Shown in pieces: positions 16,174-25,757 of a DNA stretch of 64,000 nt; within the stretch, counting starts at the first letter, position 1; the number at the start of each line of letters is the position of its first letter. The notes below the pieces were generated by a model. The model was not told where the DNA came from, made no database searches, and worked only from the letters and a program-made list of their open reading frames with translations. A program made the translations under genes and the position numbers. The DNA comes from Algicola sp. (GTDB taxonomy: Bacteria; Bacteroidota; Bacteroidia; Flavobacteriales; Flavobacteriaceae): contig JAAEZN010000006.1 of assembly GCA_018222835.1 (NCBI GenBank), positions 16,466 through 80,465 of the forward strand, read 5' to 3'.

Positions 16174-17517
16174 ATGTTGAGGAAAAGTATCATTTTTTTT
16201 GCACTTTTATTATTTGTGCCGCTGCTGGTAATGGCACAGGGCTTTCAATTGCCCAAAGGTGAAAAATTTGAAAGAATCAGGTTTGAGCTTATCAATAACC
16301 TGATTATAATTCCGGTCGAGATAAATGGGACAGAGCTTACCTTTATTTTGGATTCCGGAGTAAGCAAACCTATACTTTTTAACCTTTCCGAATCAGATTC
16401 TGTATCAATAAACAATGTTTCCGAAGTAACCATTAGAGGATTGGGCGGTGGTGAGCCCATGAAAGCGTTAAGCTCCAAGGGCAATGTTTTCAATTTTGGA
16501 AGCGCGAAAAACTATTCCCAAGACCTTTACGTGGTCATGGACAAGAGTATCAATTTTTCCACATCTCTGGGAATTCCCGTACACGGAATAATGGGGTATG
16601 ATTTATTCCGTGATTTTATCGTGGAAGTAAATTATGGGGCTAACAGGTTAAAATTATACGATCCGGAACATTACAGCTATAAGGATAAAAAGAAATCGCA
16701 GACCATTCCTTTAGTGGTCCATAAGCGAAAAGCTTATATAGAAGGCATGGTCCTTATGAAGGATACAGCAAATATTCCCGTTAAACTTTTAGTGGATACG
16801 GGGAGTAGTGATGCACTTTGGTTATTCCCGGAGCCGGAAAAAGGATTGGAAATTCCAGAAAAAAACTATGATGACCATTTGGGTCGCGGTTTAAGTGGCG
16901 ACATTTTTGGCAAGCGAAGTAAAATAAATGGGGTTCGCATTGGTGATTTTGAACTAGAGGAAGCAAAGGTGGCTTTTCCAGATCGGGAATCTTTTCAGGG
17001 TATGGATACATTAGGGGACCGAAATGGAAGTCTGGGCGGGGAAGTGCTCAAGCGTTTCAATATAATTTTTGATTACGGCAGAGGACTGGTTACCCTAAAA
17101 AAGAACAGTAATTTTAAAGAGCCGTTTCAATATAATTTGGCAGGCATAGACCTTAAGCACAACGGGCTTAGGTATATTGCAGAAAGTATTGCGGACGTTA
17201 ATGGAATTGTAAAGGGCGAAAACAATGATTCTTTTGGAAATGTTCAGATTTTGTTGGAAAACAAGACAAGATTGAGTTTAGTGCCAGAAATAGTGGTTTC
17301 GGGTATTCGAGCCGGGAGTCCAGCTGCTGAGGCCGGTTTAAGGGAGGGTGATGTTATTTTGGCAGTAAATGGTAGGAACGTACATAAATACAAGCTTCAG
17401 GAAATCCTTAAAATGATCAATGACAAGGAAGGAAAACGTATAAAACTTCTAATAGAAAGGTACAATCAAGATTTACTTTTCTCCTTTGTCCTCAAAAAAG
17501 TATTTGACGAGCAATGA
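16174..17517 (+). CDS. Secreted aspartyl protease (retropepsin-like) with PDZ domain
   Basis: A 447-residue exported protein. Order: signal peptide (MLRKSIIFFALLLFVPLLVMAQ), two retropepsin-like halves with active-site motifs ILDSGVSKPIL and LLVDTGSSDALWLF, each followed by a hydrophobic-hydrophobic-glycine element (HGIMGYDLF and GSLGGEVLKRF), then a C-terminal PDZ domain (SGIRAGSPAAEAGLREGDVILAVNGRNV). Having both D-S/T-G motifs on one chain suggests a complete pseudo-dimeric site. I chose the ATG at 16174 because it opens directly on the signal peptide; an in-frame ATG at 16063 adds an unconvincing extension. Target unknown; the family is common in Bacteroidota. Confidence 0.85.
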   Translation: MLRKSIIFFALLLFVPLLVMAQGFQLPKGEKFERIRFELINNLIIIPVEINGTELTFILDSGVSKPILFNLSESDSVSINNVSEVTIRGLGGGEPMKALSSKGNVFNFGSAKNYSQDLYVVMDKSINFSTSLGIPVHGIMGYDLFRDFIVEVNYGANRLKLYDPEHYSYKDKKKSQTIPLVVHKRKAYIEGMVLMKDTANIPVKLLVDTGSSDALWLFPEPEKGLEIPEKNYDDHLGRGLSGDIFGKRSKINGVRIGDFELEEAKVAFPDRESFQGMDTLGDRNGSLGGEVLKRFNIIFDYGRGLVTLKKNSNFKEPFQYNLAGIDLKHNGLRYIAESIADVNGIVKGENNDSFGNVQILLENKTRLSLVPEIVVSGIRAGSPAAEAGLREGDVILAVNGRNVHKYKLQEILKMINDKEGKRIKLLIERYNQDLLFSFVLKKVFDEQ

Positions 17518-17522
17518 AAACA

Positions 17523-17554
17523 AAACCCCAAAAACCTTTAGGCTTTTGGGGTTT
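17523..17554. terminator. Intrinsic terminator between convergent genes
   Basis: Stem of AAACCCCAAAA with TTTTGGGGTTT around a short CCTTTAGG turn, A-rich before and T-rich inside the right arm, six bases after the protease stop codon. Confidence 0.75.
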
Positions 17555-17576
17555 AATAAATTAATTCTCTCTTTCT

Positions 17577-17963
17577 TTATTTCGCTCCCGGAGTTTTTAC
17601 AGTTCCCTTAATTTTTAGAACTTTCGTGGGAGTATCCGCATTCGATGTAACAGTGATGGCTTTTCTAATGGGCCCCACTCTGTTAGTATCATATTTTACT
17701 TCTATTTTACCGGTTTTTCCAGGCAAAATAGGCTCTTCTGGCTTTTTGGGGATGGTGCATCCGCAGCTAGACCTAACATTGCTGATTACCAAAGGAACAT
17801 TACCGGTATTGGTAAATTCAAATACACGAATACCATCACTACCTCTTTCAATTTCCCCGTAATCAATAGTCTCGCTCTTAAATTCGATTTTAGCAGTTTC
17901 TTGAGCATAAATCCCTAAGGATAAAAGCCCTACAAACAGCATGAGTACAGTTTTTTTCATCAT
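17577..17963 (-). CDS. DUF1573-containing exported protein
   Basis: A 128-residue secreted protein: signal peptide MMKKTVLMLFVGLLSLGIYAQ, then one immunoglobulin-like DUF1573 domain with the family hallmarks FEFTNTGNVPLVISNVRSSCGCT and PGKTGKIEVKYDT. The SSCGC motif is invariant in this family. The ATG at 17963 is chosen because the signal peptide begins there; an upstream ATG (18011) would add a polar extension that hides it. The function of the family is unknown; many members are outer-surface or periplasmic in Bacteroidota. Confidence 0.88.
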   Translation of the reverse strand: MMKKTVLMLFVGLLSLGIYAQETAKIEFKSETIDYGEIERGSDGIRVFEFTNTGNVPLVISNVRSSCGCTIPKKPEEPILPGKTGKIEVKYDTNRVGPIRKAITVTSNADTPTKVLKIKGTVKTPGAK

Positions 17964-18021
17964 TTTTGGTTTTTGGGTGAACTTCAAATGTAGATGTTTT
18001 GATACCTGCATCCAAAATTCT

Positions 18022-18051
18022 TTTGTTATAGAATAACGTTACTTATTTTTG
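18022..18051 (+). promoter_or_regulatory. Promoter for valS
   Basis: TTTG, an 18-base spacer and TATTTTTG (perfect TAnnTTTG) make a near-consensus Bacteroidota promoter. It would leave an untranslated leader of about 105 bases before the valS ATG, in which I see no clear regulatory fold. Confidence 0.6.
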
Positions 18052-18161
18052 TTTCGTATTTCTGGATTGGCTCTCATCCGAAGAATAGCGTAAAATTAAC
18101 ATTTGGCTTTCCCTTCAAAAAATCCAATCACAGTCCAATAAAACAAAAACTGTACCGAAAA

Positions 18162-20786
18162 ATGGAAATTCCATCAAAATATGACCCCAAGAGGGTCGAA
18201 GAACACTGGTATGCCTACTGGTCCAAGCACGATTATTTTAGTTCAAAACCGGACGAAAGAGAGCCCTACACCATAGTAATTCCTCCGCCGAACGTAACAG
18301 GGGTCCTTCATATGGGACACATGCTCAACAATACCATACAGGATGTTCTGATCCGTCGAGCAAGGCTTTTGGGAAAAAATGCCTGTTGGGTTCCGGGAAT
18401 GGACCATGCTTCCATAGCTACCGAAGCCAAGGTGGTCGCTAAATTAAAAGCAGAAGGCATAGATAAGTCCAAACTGTCGCGCGATGAATTTCTAAAACAT
18501 GCTTGGGATTGGACCAACGAGTACGGAGGCGTTATTCTTCAACAATTAAAAAAATTGGGCTGTTCTTGCGATTGGGATCGCACAAAGTTTACCATGGATG
18601 ATGATATGTCGGCATCGGTAATCAAAGTTTTTGTTGATTTATATAATAAAGGGTTGATATATAGGGGCTATCGGATGGTAAATTGGGATCCGGAAGCAAA
18701 AACCACACTTTCCGATGAAGAGGTGATTTATGAAGAAAGACAAGGTAACCTCTACTATTTGTCATATGCCATCGAAGGTTCCGATGAAAAAGTGACCATC
18801 GCTACCACACGTCCGGAAACCATTTTGGGAGATACCGCCATTTGTATCAATCCGAACGATGAAAGGTACCGTCATTTAAAGGGCAAAAAAGCAATTGTGC
18901 CTATTTGCGATCGAGTAATTCCCATAATAGAAGACGAATACGTAGATGTAGAATTTGGTACAGGGTGCCTAAAAGTTACACCCGCTCACGACGAGAACGA
19001 TAAGAACCTTGGGGATAAGCACAATTTGGAGGTAGTTGATATCTTTAATGAGGATGCAACCCTTAATTCCTTTGGCCTACACTACGAAGGTAAGGACAGA
19101 TTTGTGGTTCGAAAGGAAATCTCCAAAGAACTGGAGGAGAAAGGCTATTTGGTAAAAACCGAACAGCATATAAATAAAGTAGGTACATCCGAGAGGACCA
19201 AAGCCGTTATTGAACCTAGATTATCGGACCAATGGTTCCTAAAAATGGAAAACTTGGCAAAACCGGCCCTGGAAGCAGTTCTAAAAACCGAAGATGTGAA
19301 ATTGTACCCATCCAAGTTCGATAACACCTATCGCCATTGGATGGAGAATATTCGTGATTGGAACATATCCCGTCAATTATGGTGGGGACAACAAATCCCA
19401 GCTTATTATTATGGTGATGGAAAAGAAGATTTCGTAGTTGCCGAAACCCCAGAAGAAGCATTGGAATTGGCAAAAGCCAAAAAGCCGGGAGTCCAACAAT
19501 CCGATTTGCGTCAAGATCCAGATGTTCTGGATACTTGGTTCTCATCTTGGTTGTGGCCCATTAGTGTATTTGGTGGAATTTTGGAGCCAGATAATAAGGA
19601 GGTGAATTATTACTACCCGACCAGTGATTTGGTAACGGGTCCGGATATATTGTTCTTTTGGGTAGCTAGAATGATTATGGCCGGATACGAATACAGAGGA
19701 GAACGACCGTTTGAAAACGTATATCTTACCGGTTTGGTTCGAGACAAGCAACGTAGAAAAATGTCCAAATCCTTGGGTAACTCGCCCGAAGCCTTAAAAT
19801 TAATTGAAAATTTTGGAGCCGATGGAGTCCGTGTTGGACTTCTGTTGAGTTCTGCGGCCGGTAACGATTTATTGTTTGATGAGGCACTGTGCCAACAAGG
19901 GTCCAACTTTGCCAATAAAATTTGGAACGCGTTCCGATTGGTAAAAGGATGGGAAGTAGCGGATATTCCACAGCCCGAAGCAGCACAAAAAGGAATTGAG
20001 TGGTACAAGGCCAAGTTTAATCAAACATTGGTCGAGATAGAGGACCATTTCTCCAAATATCGTATTTCCGATGCCTTAATGGCCATCTACAAAATGGTTT
20101 GGGACGATTTCTGCTCATGGTTGTTGGAAATTGTGAAACCAGAATATCAAAAACCGATTGACCAAAAAACGTATAATGAAGTATTGGGTCTTTTCGAGGA
20201 AAACTTGAAATTGCTTCATCCCTTCATGCCATTTTTGACAGAGGAAGTATGGCAGCACATTGCGGAGCGTTCGCCGGAAGAGGCTTTGATCGTGGCAAAA
20301 TGGCCCGAGGCCAAACAAGTGGATGCTGCATTGATCGCCGAATTTGAATTTGCTTCCGAAGTAATTTCAGGTATCAGAACCATCAGAAAAGAAAAAAATA
20401 TACCTCAGAAGGATACATTGGAACTTTTTATGCTCAATGCCGAGGGTGCAAGTCCGCAAATGGATACCATTGTTCTTAAACTTGGAAACCTTACCAAAAT
20501 GGAGTCGGTGGATGCCAGTTTAGACGGCGCATTGACCTTTAGAGTAAAAAGTAACGAATATTTTATTCCTATTAGCGGGGCCATAGATGTTGAGGCGGAG
20601 ATTGCCAAGATTACGGAAGAACTTAATTATACCAAAGGATTTTTAAAATCCGTAGAAAAGAAATTGAGCAACGAGCGGTTTGTGAACAATGCACCGGAAC
20701 AAGTTGTTGCCATGGAGCGTAAAAAAGCAGCCGATGCCGAAGCCAAAATAGAGACCTTGGAAAAAAGTTTGGCCAGTTTGCAATAG
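18162..20786 (+). CDS. valS: Valyl-tRNA synthetase
   Basis: Charges tRNA-Val, with editing of misactivated threonine. The HIGH-type motif is [13 protein letters not shown] (HMGH at 50-53) and the KMSKS motif is at 533-537 ([10 protein letters not shown]). Between them sits the CP1 editing domain, with [14 protein letters not shown] and [11 protein letters not shown]. The anticodon-binding domain follows, and a C-terminal coiled-coil arm (about 810-874, [21 protein letters not shown] heptads) ends in SLASLQ. The length of 874 is typical for bacterial ValS. A strong promoter precedes it and a terminator follows, so it is probably transcribed alone. Confidence 0.97.
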   Translation: MEIPSKYDPKRVEEHWYAYWSKHDYFSSKPDEREPYTIVIPPPNVTGVLHMGHMLNNTIQDVLIRRARLLGKNACWVPGMDHASIATEAKVVAKLKAEGIDKSKLSRDEFLKHAWDWTNEYGGVILQQLKKLGCSCDWDRTKFTMDDDMSASVIKVFVDLYNKGLIYRGYRMVNWDPEAKTTLSDEEVIYEERQGNLYYLSYAIEGSDEKVTIATTRPETILGDTAICINPNDERYRHLKGKKAIVPICDRVIPIIEDEYVDVEFGTGCLKVTPAHDENDKNLGDKHNLEVVDIFNEDATLNSFGLHYEGKDRFVVRKEISKELEEKGYLVKTEQHINKVGTSERTKAVIEPRLSDQWFLKMENLAKPALEAVLKTEDVKLYPSKFDNTYRHWMENIRDWNISRQLWWGQQIPAYYYGDGKEDFVVAETPEEALELAKAKKPGVQQSDLRQDPDVLDTWFSSWLWPISVFGGILEPDNKEVNYYYPTSDLVTGPDILFFWVARMIMAGYEYRGERPFENVYLTGLVRDKQRRKMSKSLGNSPEALKLIENFGADGVRVGLLLSSAAGNDLLFDEALCQQGSNFANKIWNAFRLVKGWEVADIPQPEAAQKGIEWYKAKFNQTLVEIEDHFSKYRISDALMAIYKMVWDDFCSWLLEIVKPEYQKPIDQKTYNEVLGLFEENLKLLHPFMPFLTEEVWQHIAERSPEEALIVAKWPEAKQVDAALIAEFEFASEVISGIRTIRKEKNIPQKDTLELFMLNAEGASPQMDTIVLKLGNLTKMESVDASLDGALTFRVKSNEYFIPISGAIDVEAEIAKITEELNYTKGFLKSVEKKLSNERFVNNAPEQVVAMERKKAADAEAKIETLEKSLASLQ

Positions 20787-20813
20787 TTTTGGACAAACAC
20801 TAAACAGATTAAT

Positions 20814-20847
20814 AAAGGGGAAGCTTGCTTCCCTTTTCTTTTTTTTT
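20814..20847 (+). terminator. Intrinsic terminator after valS
   Basis: Stem AAAGGGGAAGC with GCTTCCCTTTT (one G-T pair) and a short loop, followed by CTTTTTTTTT. Confidence 0.9.
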
Positions 20848-20884
20848 ATACTTTGGAGCAGAATAACCAACTCCAGCAATACGT

Positions 20885-22273
20885 ATGAAAAACCTCAATA
20901 GAAGAAGTTTTATTCAAAAAACATCATTGACTGCAGCAGCGGTCTCCATAGCCCCTTCGTATTTAAGGGCAAACTCCGAACGGCCGTTATCATCAACCTA
21001 TATGGGTGGATTTTCTGCACCTAAATTAGAAACCGTACGAGCTGCATTTATTGGAGTTGGTGCCAGGGGAGGAACTCACGCTAAATTTTTTGCTGCTTTG
21101 GCAGGAACGGAGGTTGTTGCCATTTGTGATTTGTACGAAGACCTAGTAAAAGAAAAGACCCGTTGGGTAAAAGAAGCGGCCGGTGCAAATAGGCACAAGA
21201 ATATAGCCCAGTATTGGGGAAGTGAGGATGAGTGGCGAACTATGCTCAAGGAAGTAAAACCCGATGTTGTGTTTATTGCGACCAACTGGGTGAACCATGC
21301 TCCTATGGCCATTGGCGCCATGGAGAACGGAGCACATGCTTTTGTGGAAGTGCCCATGGCTACCACAATTCAAGATATGTGGGATATTGTGGATGCCAGT
21401 GAACGCACCCAAAAGCATTGTATGATGTTGGAGAACGTTAATTACAGCCGCGATGAGCTTATGTTCCTTAATATGTGCAGAAAAGGCTTGATCGGAGAAA
21501 TTTTACATGGCGAAGCTGCCTATATTCACGAACTACGATGGCAAATGGAGGAACAGGAGCGAGGCACAGGGTCGTGGAGAACCCATCACTATGCCAATCG
21601 AAATGGAAACTTATACCCCACCCATGGGTTAGGGCCTGTGGCCCAATACATGAACTTGGCAAGACAAGATGATACCTTTGGAAGTCTGGTCTCTTTCTCG
21701 ACACCATCAAGAGGAAGGGAACTCTATGCGGAAAAGAATTACCCCGCCGACCATAAATGGAACCAACTTGACTTTAAAGGAGGTGATTTAAATACTTCCA
21801 TTATTAAAACAACCCTTGGAAAAACTATTATGGTCCAGTGGGACGAAACCAGCCCAAGGCCATATTCCCGATTGAACCTGGTGCAAGGCACCAAAGGTGC
21901 ATTGGCGGGATTCCCTACCCGTGTAGCTTTGGAAGGTGGTGTGGACGGAATTACAAAAGACCATCATTCATGGGTACAGGGTGAACAGCTCGAAAAATTG
22001 TACGAAAAATATGACCACCCCTTATACAAACGATTAAATGAAGCGGCCAAAGGAAGTGGGCATGGGGGAATGGATGGTATTATGGTGTATCGGATTGTGG
22101 AATGTCTCCAAAAAGGATTGCCCTTAGATCAAAATATTTACGAAGGGTGTTTGTGGAGTGCCGTTTCGCCATTAAGCGAGCGCTCGGTGGCCAGTGGTGG
22201 AGCACCGCAGCCATTCCCGGATTTTACAAGAGGTAATTGGAAGGATACCGCACCATTGGAAATTATAAGCTAA
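20885..22273 (+). CDS. Gfo/Idh/MocA oxidoreductase, GH109-like, with twin-arginine signal
   Basis: A 462-residue NAD-dependent protein exported folded. The N-terminus has a Tat signal (NRRSFIQKTSLTAAAVSIAP, Arg6-Arg7). The Rossmann motif IGVGARGG is at 56-63, EVVAICDLYEDLV follows, and the glycosidase-type features HVExP-like AFVEVPMA, NYSRDELMF, YPTHGLGPVAQYM and GSGHGGMD are those of glycoside hydrolase family 109. GH109 enzymes remove alpha-N-acetylgalactosamine by an NAD-dependent redox mechanism; that activity here is inference. The GHMP kinase starts 14 bases later, and a nucleotidyltransferase follows, suggesting that the released sugar is phosphorylated and then activated. Confidence 0.85.
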   Translation: MKNLNRRSFIQKTSLTAAAVSIAPSYLRANSERPLSSTYMGGFSAPKLETVRAAFIGVGARGGTHAKFFAALAGTEVVAICDLYEDLVKEKTRWVKEAAGANRHKNIAQYWGSEDEWRTMLKEVKPDVVFIATNWVNHAPMAIGAMENGAHAFVEVPMATTIQDMWDIVDASERTQKHCMMLENVNYSRDELMFLNMCRKGLIGEILHGEAAYIHELRWQMEEQERGTGSWRTHHYANRNGNLYPTHGLGPVAQYMNLARQDDTFGSLVSFSTPSRGRELYAEKNYPADHKWNQLDFKGGDLNTSIIKTTLGKTIMVQWDETSPRPYSRLNLVQGTKGALAGFPTRVALEGGVDGITKDHHSWVQGEQLEKLYEKYDHPLYKRLNEAAKGSGHGGMDGIMVYRIVECLQKGLPLDQNIYEGCLWSAVSPLSERSVASGGAPQPFPDFTRGNWKDTAPLEIIS

Positions 22274-22287
22274 ACATATCATAATTA

Positions 22288-23340
22288 ATGATTGAATTAA
22301 AAGTACCGGCCCGAATCTGTTTTTATGGGGATCATCAAGATTATTTGGGGCTTCCCGTTATTGCCGGATCAATAAACCGATATATCAATGTTAAAGCTGT
22401 TGCGAACCCGGATAGAAAGTATCGGTTAAAATTATTGGACCTGAACGAAGAGATTATTATTTCGGTTGATGATGACCTGAAAGATATTCAACCTAGTGAT
22501 TACTATCGGTCCGTGATGTCCATTTTAAAAGATCAAGGTTTTCTTTTGGATCAAGGATACAATATCGAAATATCGGGGAACATCCCTGTAAATGCCGGAT
22601 TGTCCAGTTCCTCGGCCATAGTGGTGGCCTGGGTTCGATTTTTGGTGGCAACACAAGGTAAATCTGAGGAAATCAGTGATTATCAAATCGGAAGGTGGGC
22701 CTACGAAGCAGAAGTACTGTTTTTTGATCAACCCGGTGGTTTGATGGATCAATACACCATTGCGCAAAAAGGGCTCATTTATATCGATACAAAAAGTGGG
22801 GGAAGCACACGTTTAAATGCTAATTTGGGCAAACTGTTGGTGGCCGAGTCTGGAGTGCCCAAAAAAACCTTGGAAGTTTTGAAAAACGCTCAAGTGTATG
22901 CAGATAAAGCCATTCAAGCGGTTAAAAAAGTGCATCCTGAATTTGAGGTGGAAACATCGACCTTGGACGATTACGAAAAATATAAGGAGTTGGTTCCTGT
23001 TGAGCTTCAAGATTATTGGTATTCCACTTTGTACAACTATCACATCACTATACAGGCAAAAAGAGAATTATCAAATCCAAATCCAAATATTCAGGTTTTA
23101 GGAGATTTAATGAATCAACACCAAGCAATTCTTCAGGATCAGATAAAGAATACACCTAAGGAAATGGTGAAGATGATGGATGCCGCCCGAAAGGCAGGTG
23201 CCATAGGAGCAAAAATTATAGGTTCCGGTGGAGGAGGATGTATGGTGGCTATGGTTACAGAAGATATTGAGGATAAGGTGAAACAGGCATTTTTGGAGAA
23301 CGGTGCCAAAGATGTTTATGCAGTAGAATTAACAAGTTAA
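22288..23340 (+). CDS. GHMP-family sugar kinase (galactokinase-like)
   Basis: A 350-residue small-molecule kinase. Motif 1 reads PARICFYGDHQDYLGLPVI (the galactokinase-type GEHxDY region with GDH), motif 2 is the ATP loop PVNAGLSSSSA (Gly104-Ala110), and motif 3 is IGAKIIGSGGGGCMVAM. The catalytic Asp region is DQPGGLMDQYT. These mark the GHMP superfamily; galactokinase or N-acetylhexosamine 1-kinase are the closest ideas, but the substrate is not fixed by the sequence. The stop codon overlaps the next start (TAATG), so kinase and nucleotidyltransferase are translationally coupled, which argues for sequential use: sugar to sugar-1-phosphate to NDP-sugar. Confidence 0.8.
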   Translation: MIELKVPARICFYGDHQDYLGLPVIAGSINRYINVKAVANPDRKYRLKLLDLNEEIIISVDDDLKDIQPSDYYRSVMSILKDQGFLLDQGYNIEISGNIPVNAGLSSSSAIVVAWVRFLVATQGKSEEISDYQIGRWAYEAEVLFFDQPGGLMDQYTIAQKGLIYIDTKSGGSTRLNANLGKLLVAESGVPKKTLEVLKNAQVYADKAIQAVKKVHPEFEVETSTLDDYEKYKELVPVELQDYWYSTLYNYHITIQAKRELSNPNPNIQVLGDLMNQHQAILQDQIKNTPKEMVKMMDAARKAGAIGAKIIGSGGGGCMVAMVTEDIEDKVKQAFLENGAKDVYAVELTS

Positions 23341-24176
23341 TGGGAATGGAGAATACGAGTTTGGTTATAATGGTAGGTGGTGCATCCTCCCGAATGAAAA
23401 GAAGTTTGCAGACAGAAGGAGGGGAAGGAATCATGACCAATATTCCCCACAAGAGTCTAATTCCTGTTGGAAAAAATGGGCGGCCTTTCCTATATTATTT
23501 GGTTAAGAATGCCATAGAGGCCGGATATAAAAAACTGTATTTGATCACGAGTCCTGGGAACAAAGCTTTTCAGGAATTTAAAGATCAAGCAGGTCTTCCT
23601 AAAAGTCTAAAAGTGCTTTTGGCTGTACAAACGGTTCCTGAAGGAAGGGAAAAACCATTGGGTACTGCCGATGCCCTTCAGCAGTGCATGGATCAGTATC
23701 CAGAATTGAAACAGACTGCCTTTACGGTTTGTAACGGGGATAATCTCTATTCAGTGGAAGCTCTAAAAGATTTAAGGAAAGATAGAAAGGCTCCCCATGC
23801 CTTGATCAGTTACGGAAGCTCGGGATTTGATTATACCGAAGAACGCATTGCCAAATTTGCCGTTATGAACATTTCTCCCGAAGGGTTCCTTCAAGAAATT
23901 ATTGAAAAACCGAAGGTGGAGGATGTTCCCAAATATCGGGATGCATCCGGGGAACTTCGGGTGAGCATGAATATTTTCAGCTTTTCGGGGAAGGACATAT
24001 ACCCGTTTGTGAAGAACTGTCCCATCGACCCTGTTCGCAACGAAAAAGAGCTTCCTAAAGCAGTAGCAATTTTGGTCTCGCAGCATCCCCGAGAGGTACT
24101 TTGTATTCCACGATCGGAGCATATTCCGGATTTGACCGATGCCAACGATATTCAGTTATTTAAAAATTTAGAGTAA
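23340..24176 (+). CDS. Sugar-phosphate nucleotidyltransferase
   Basis: A 278-residue nucleotidyltransferase of the GlmU/RmlA superfamily. The nucleotide loop is a variant, MVGGASSRMKRS instead of the usual AGGxGTRL; the sugar-phosphate lysine region is PHKSLIPVGKNGRPFLYYLV; the metal Asp is in TVCNGDNLYSV; and IIEKP is conserved. There is no acyltransferase or left-handed helix domain. The start overlaps the GHMP kinase stop (TAATG); a second ATG two codons later is possible. It would make an NDP-sugar from the kinase product; which nucleotide and sugar is unknown. Confidence 0.82.
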   Translation: MGMENTSLVIMVGGASSRMKRSLQTEGGEGIMTNIPHKSLIPVGKNGRPFLYYLVKNAIEAGYKKLYLITSPGNKAFQEFKDQAGLPKSLKVLLAVQTVPEGREKPLGTADALQQCMDQYPELKQTAFTVCNGDNLYSVEALKDLRKDRKAPHALISYGSSGFDYTEERIAKFAVMNISPEGFLQEIIEKPKVEDVPKYRDASGELRVSMNIFSFSGKDIYPFVKNCPIDPVRNEKELPKAVAILVSQHPREVLCIPRSEHIPDLTDANDIQLFKNLE

Positions 24177-24228
24177 CTTAAGGGCAGTTAACCCCATTCT
24201 TGCATCGAACAAAATTTAAATTTTTGAA

Positions 24229-25497
24229 ATGGAATCGTATGCAACTGCGTTGTTATATGCAACACCTTTTTTTATAGGCCTTGTACTTATTGAAATACTT
24301 TATGGCCGTTATGTAAAAGATCAGAAGCACAATCTCATGGACACGGTGAGCAGCTTGAGTTCTGGTCTTACCAATGTGGTGAAGGATTCACTCGGACTTG
24401 TTGTTATCCTTGTCAGCTACCCGTTTTTATTGGAACATTTGGCATTGATTGAAATCAAAGCGACTTGGTTGGTTTGGGTCGTGGCTTTTATTGCCTTGGA
24501 TTTTGCGGGTTATTGGAATCACCGGTTAAGCCATCATATCAATGTTTTTTGGAATCAGCATGTAATACACCATAGTAGCGAAGAATTTAACCTGGCCTGT
24601 GCGCTTCGTCAACCTATATCGAACCTTTTGGGGTATTATGCACTTTTATTGATTCCAGCTGCACTTTTGGGTGTGCCCAACACCGTAATTGCCATATTGG
24701 CGCCCATTCACTTGTTTGCTCAATTTTGGTACCATACCCAACATATTGGCAAAATGGGTATTTTGGAATATGTGATCGTTACGCCTTCACAACACCGGGT
24801 GCACCACGCCATAAATCCAGAGTATATTGATAAAAACCTCGGACAGATATTTTGTATTTGGGATAGAATGTTCGGAACTTTTCAAGAGGAGTTGGACGAA
24901 GTTCCTCCGCAATATGGGGTGTTAAAACCTGCAAATACATGGAATCCCATTATTATAAATTTTCAACATTTATGGCGATTGATGCAGGATGCATGGCGAG
25001 CCAAAAGTTATTGGGATAAAATTCGGATTTGGTTTATGCCCACTGGATGGCGTCCAGAAGATGTAAAGGAAGAGTATCCCGTTTCTGTAATCCAGAATGT
25101 GTACAATTTTAAAAAATACCAACCAGGGACAACATTGGCCTTAAAGGCATACGCCTTGTTTCAATTGATTGTAACCACCCTTTTAATGTTGTTTATGTTT
25201 TATAGCTATTCCGAAATTGGTTTTGATGGATTATTGTTGTTCGGTGCCTTCATTTTTGTTGGGATTTATGGATATACAACCTTAATGGACCGTAAAAATT
25301 ATGCAGTTTGGATTGAAGTTGTCCGCGGGGTGGGAGGATTGGTCTTGATTTATGTTACCAACGATTGGTTTGGAGTGAACGCTTATCTTTCTGTAGGAAG
25401 CTATCTAATTGCCCTATATTTTTTGATTACCATTTTTGGGGCTGTTTATTTTACTTATTTTGAAAAGTCCTTGGTGCGTCCAGATTTGGCTGCTTAG
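24229..25497 (+). CDS. Sterol desaturase/fatty acid hydroxylase family membrane protein
   Basis: A 422-residue integral membrane di-iron oxygenase. The histidine clusters are clear: NHRLSHH (97-103), NQHVIHHSSE (109-118), WYHTQH (167-172) and SQHRVHH (187-193). Hydrophobic segments flank them, and a second set of helices at about 310-410 forms a C-terminal membrane part. The arrangement resembles alkylglycerol monooxygenase (TMEM195-like) members, so ether-lipid or alkyl-chain hydroxylation is a plausible role, by inference only. It converges on the acyl-CoA-binding protein gene with a four-base overlap. Confidence 0.87.
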   Translation: MESYATALLYATPFFIGLVLIEILYGRYVKDQKHNLMDTVSSLSSGLTNVVKDSLGLVVILVSYPFLLEHLALIEIKATWLVWVVAFIALDFAGYWNHRLSHHINVFWNQHVIHHSSEEFNLACALRQPISNLLGYYALLLIPAALLGVPNTVIAILAPIHLFAQFWYHTQHIGKMGILEYVIVTPSQHRVHHAINPEYIDKNLGQIFCIWDRMFGTFQEELDEVPPQYGVLKPANTWNPIIINFQHLWRLMQDAWRAKSYWDKIRIWFMPTGWRPEDVKEEYPVSVIQNVYNFKKYQPGTTLALKAYALFQLIVTTLLMLFMFYSYSEIGFDGLLLFGAFIFVGIYGYTTLMDRKNYAVWIEVVRGVGGLVLIYVTNDWFGVNAYLSVGSYLIALYFLITIFGAVYFTYFEKSLVRPDLAA

Positions 25498-25757
25498 AGT
25501 TTTTTTAATTCTTTTTCTACCAATTCCACATATTTTTCCATGGCCTCTTTAACACTTATTCGCTTTGCTTGAAAGAGGGCGTTGGCCTTAAAGGCATTAA
25601 TGAGTGGGGTTCTACTACCGGGATTTTCAAAATTTTTATTGGCAATTTTAAAGTACGCGTAGAGCTTCAACAATAGATCTGCAGGCAAAGGATCAGTGTA
25701 GTCGTTAACAAAGTCAACGGCATCGTTGAATCTCTTATGTAGCTCTTCATCAATCAT
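25494..25757 (-). CDS. Acyl-CoA-binding protein
   Basis: An 87-residue ACBP-domain protein. The four-helix signature can be followed: HKRFNDAVDFVNDY, LLLKLYAYFKIANKNFENPGSRTPL (the family has a KL.LYaYyKQAT-type core), AFKANALFQ, and a last helix MEKYVELVEKEL. It would bind and buffer long-chain acyl-CoA in the cytoplasm. ACBP is widespread in eukaryotes and scattered in bacteria. It overlaps psd by eight bases and follows cdsA, so it belongs to a phospholipid biosynthesis unit. Confidence 0.85.
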   Translation of the reverse strand: MIDEELHKRFNDAVDFVNDYTDPLPADLLLKLYAYFKIANKNFENPGSRTPLINAFKANALFQAKRISVKEAMEKYVELVEKELKKL

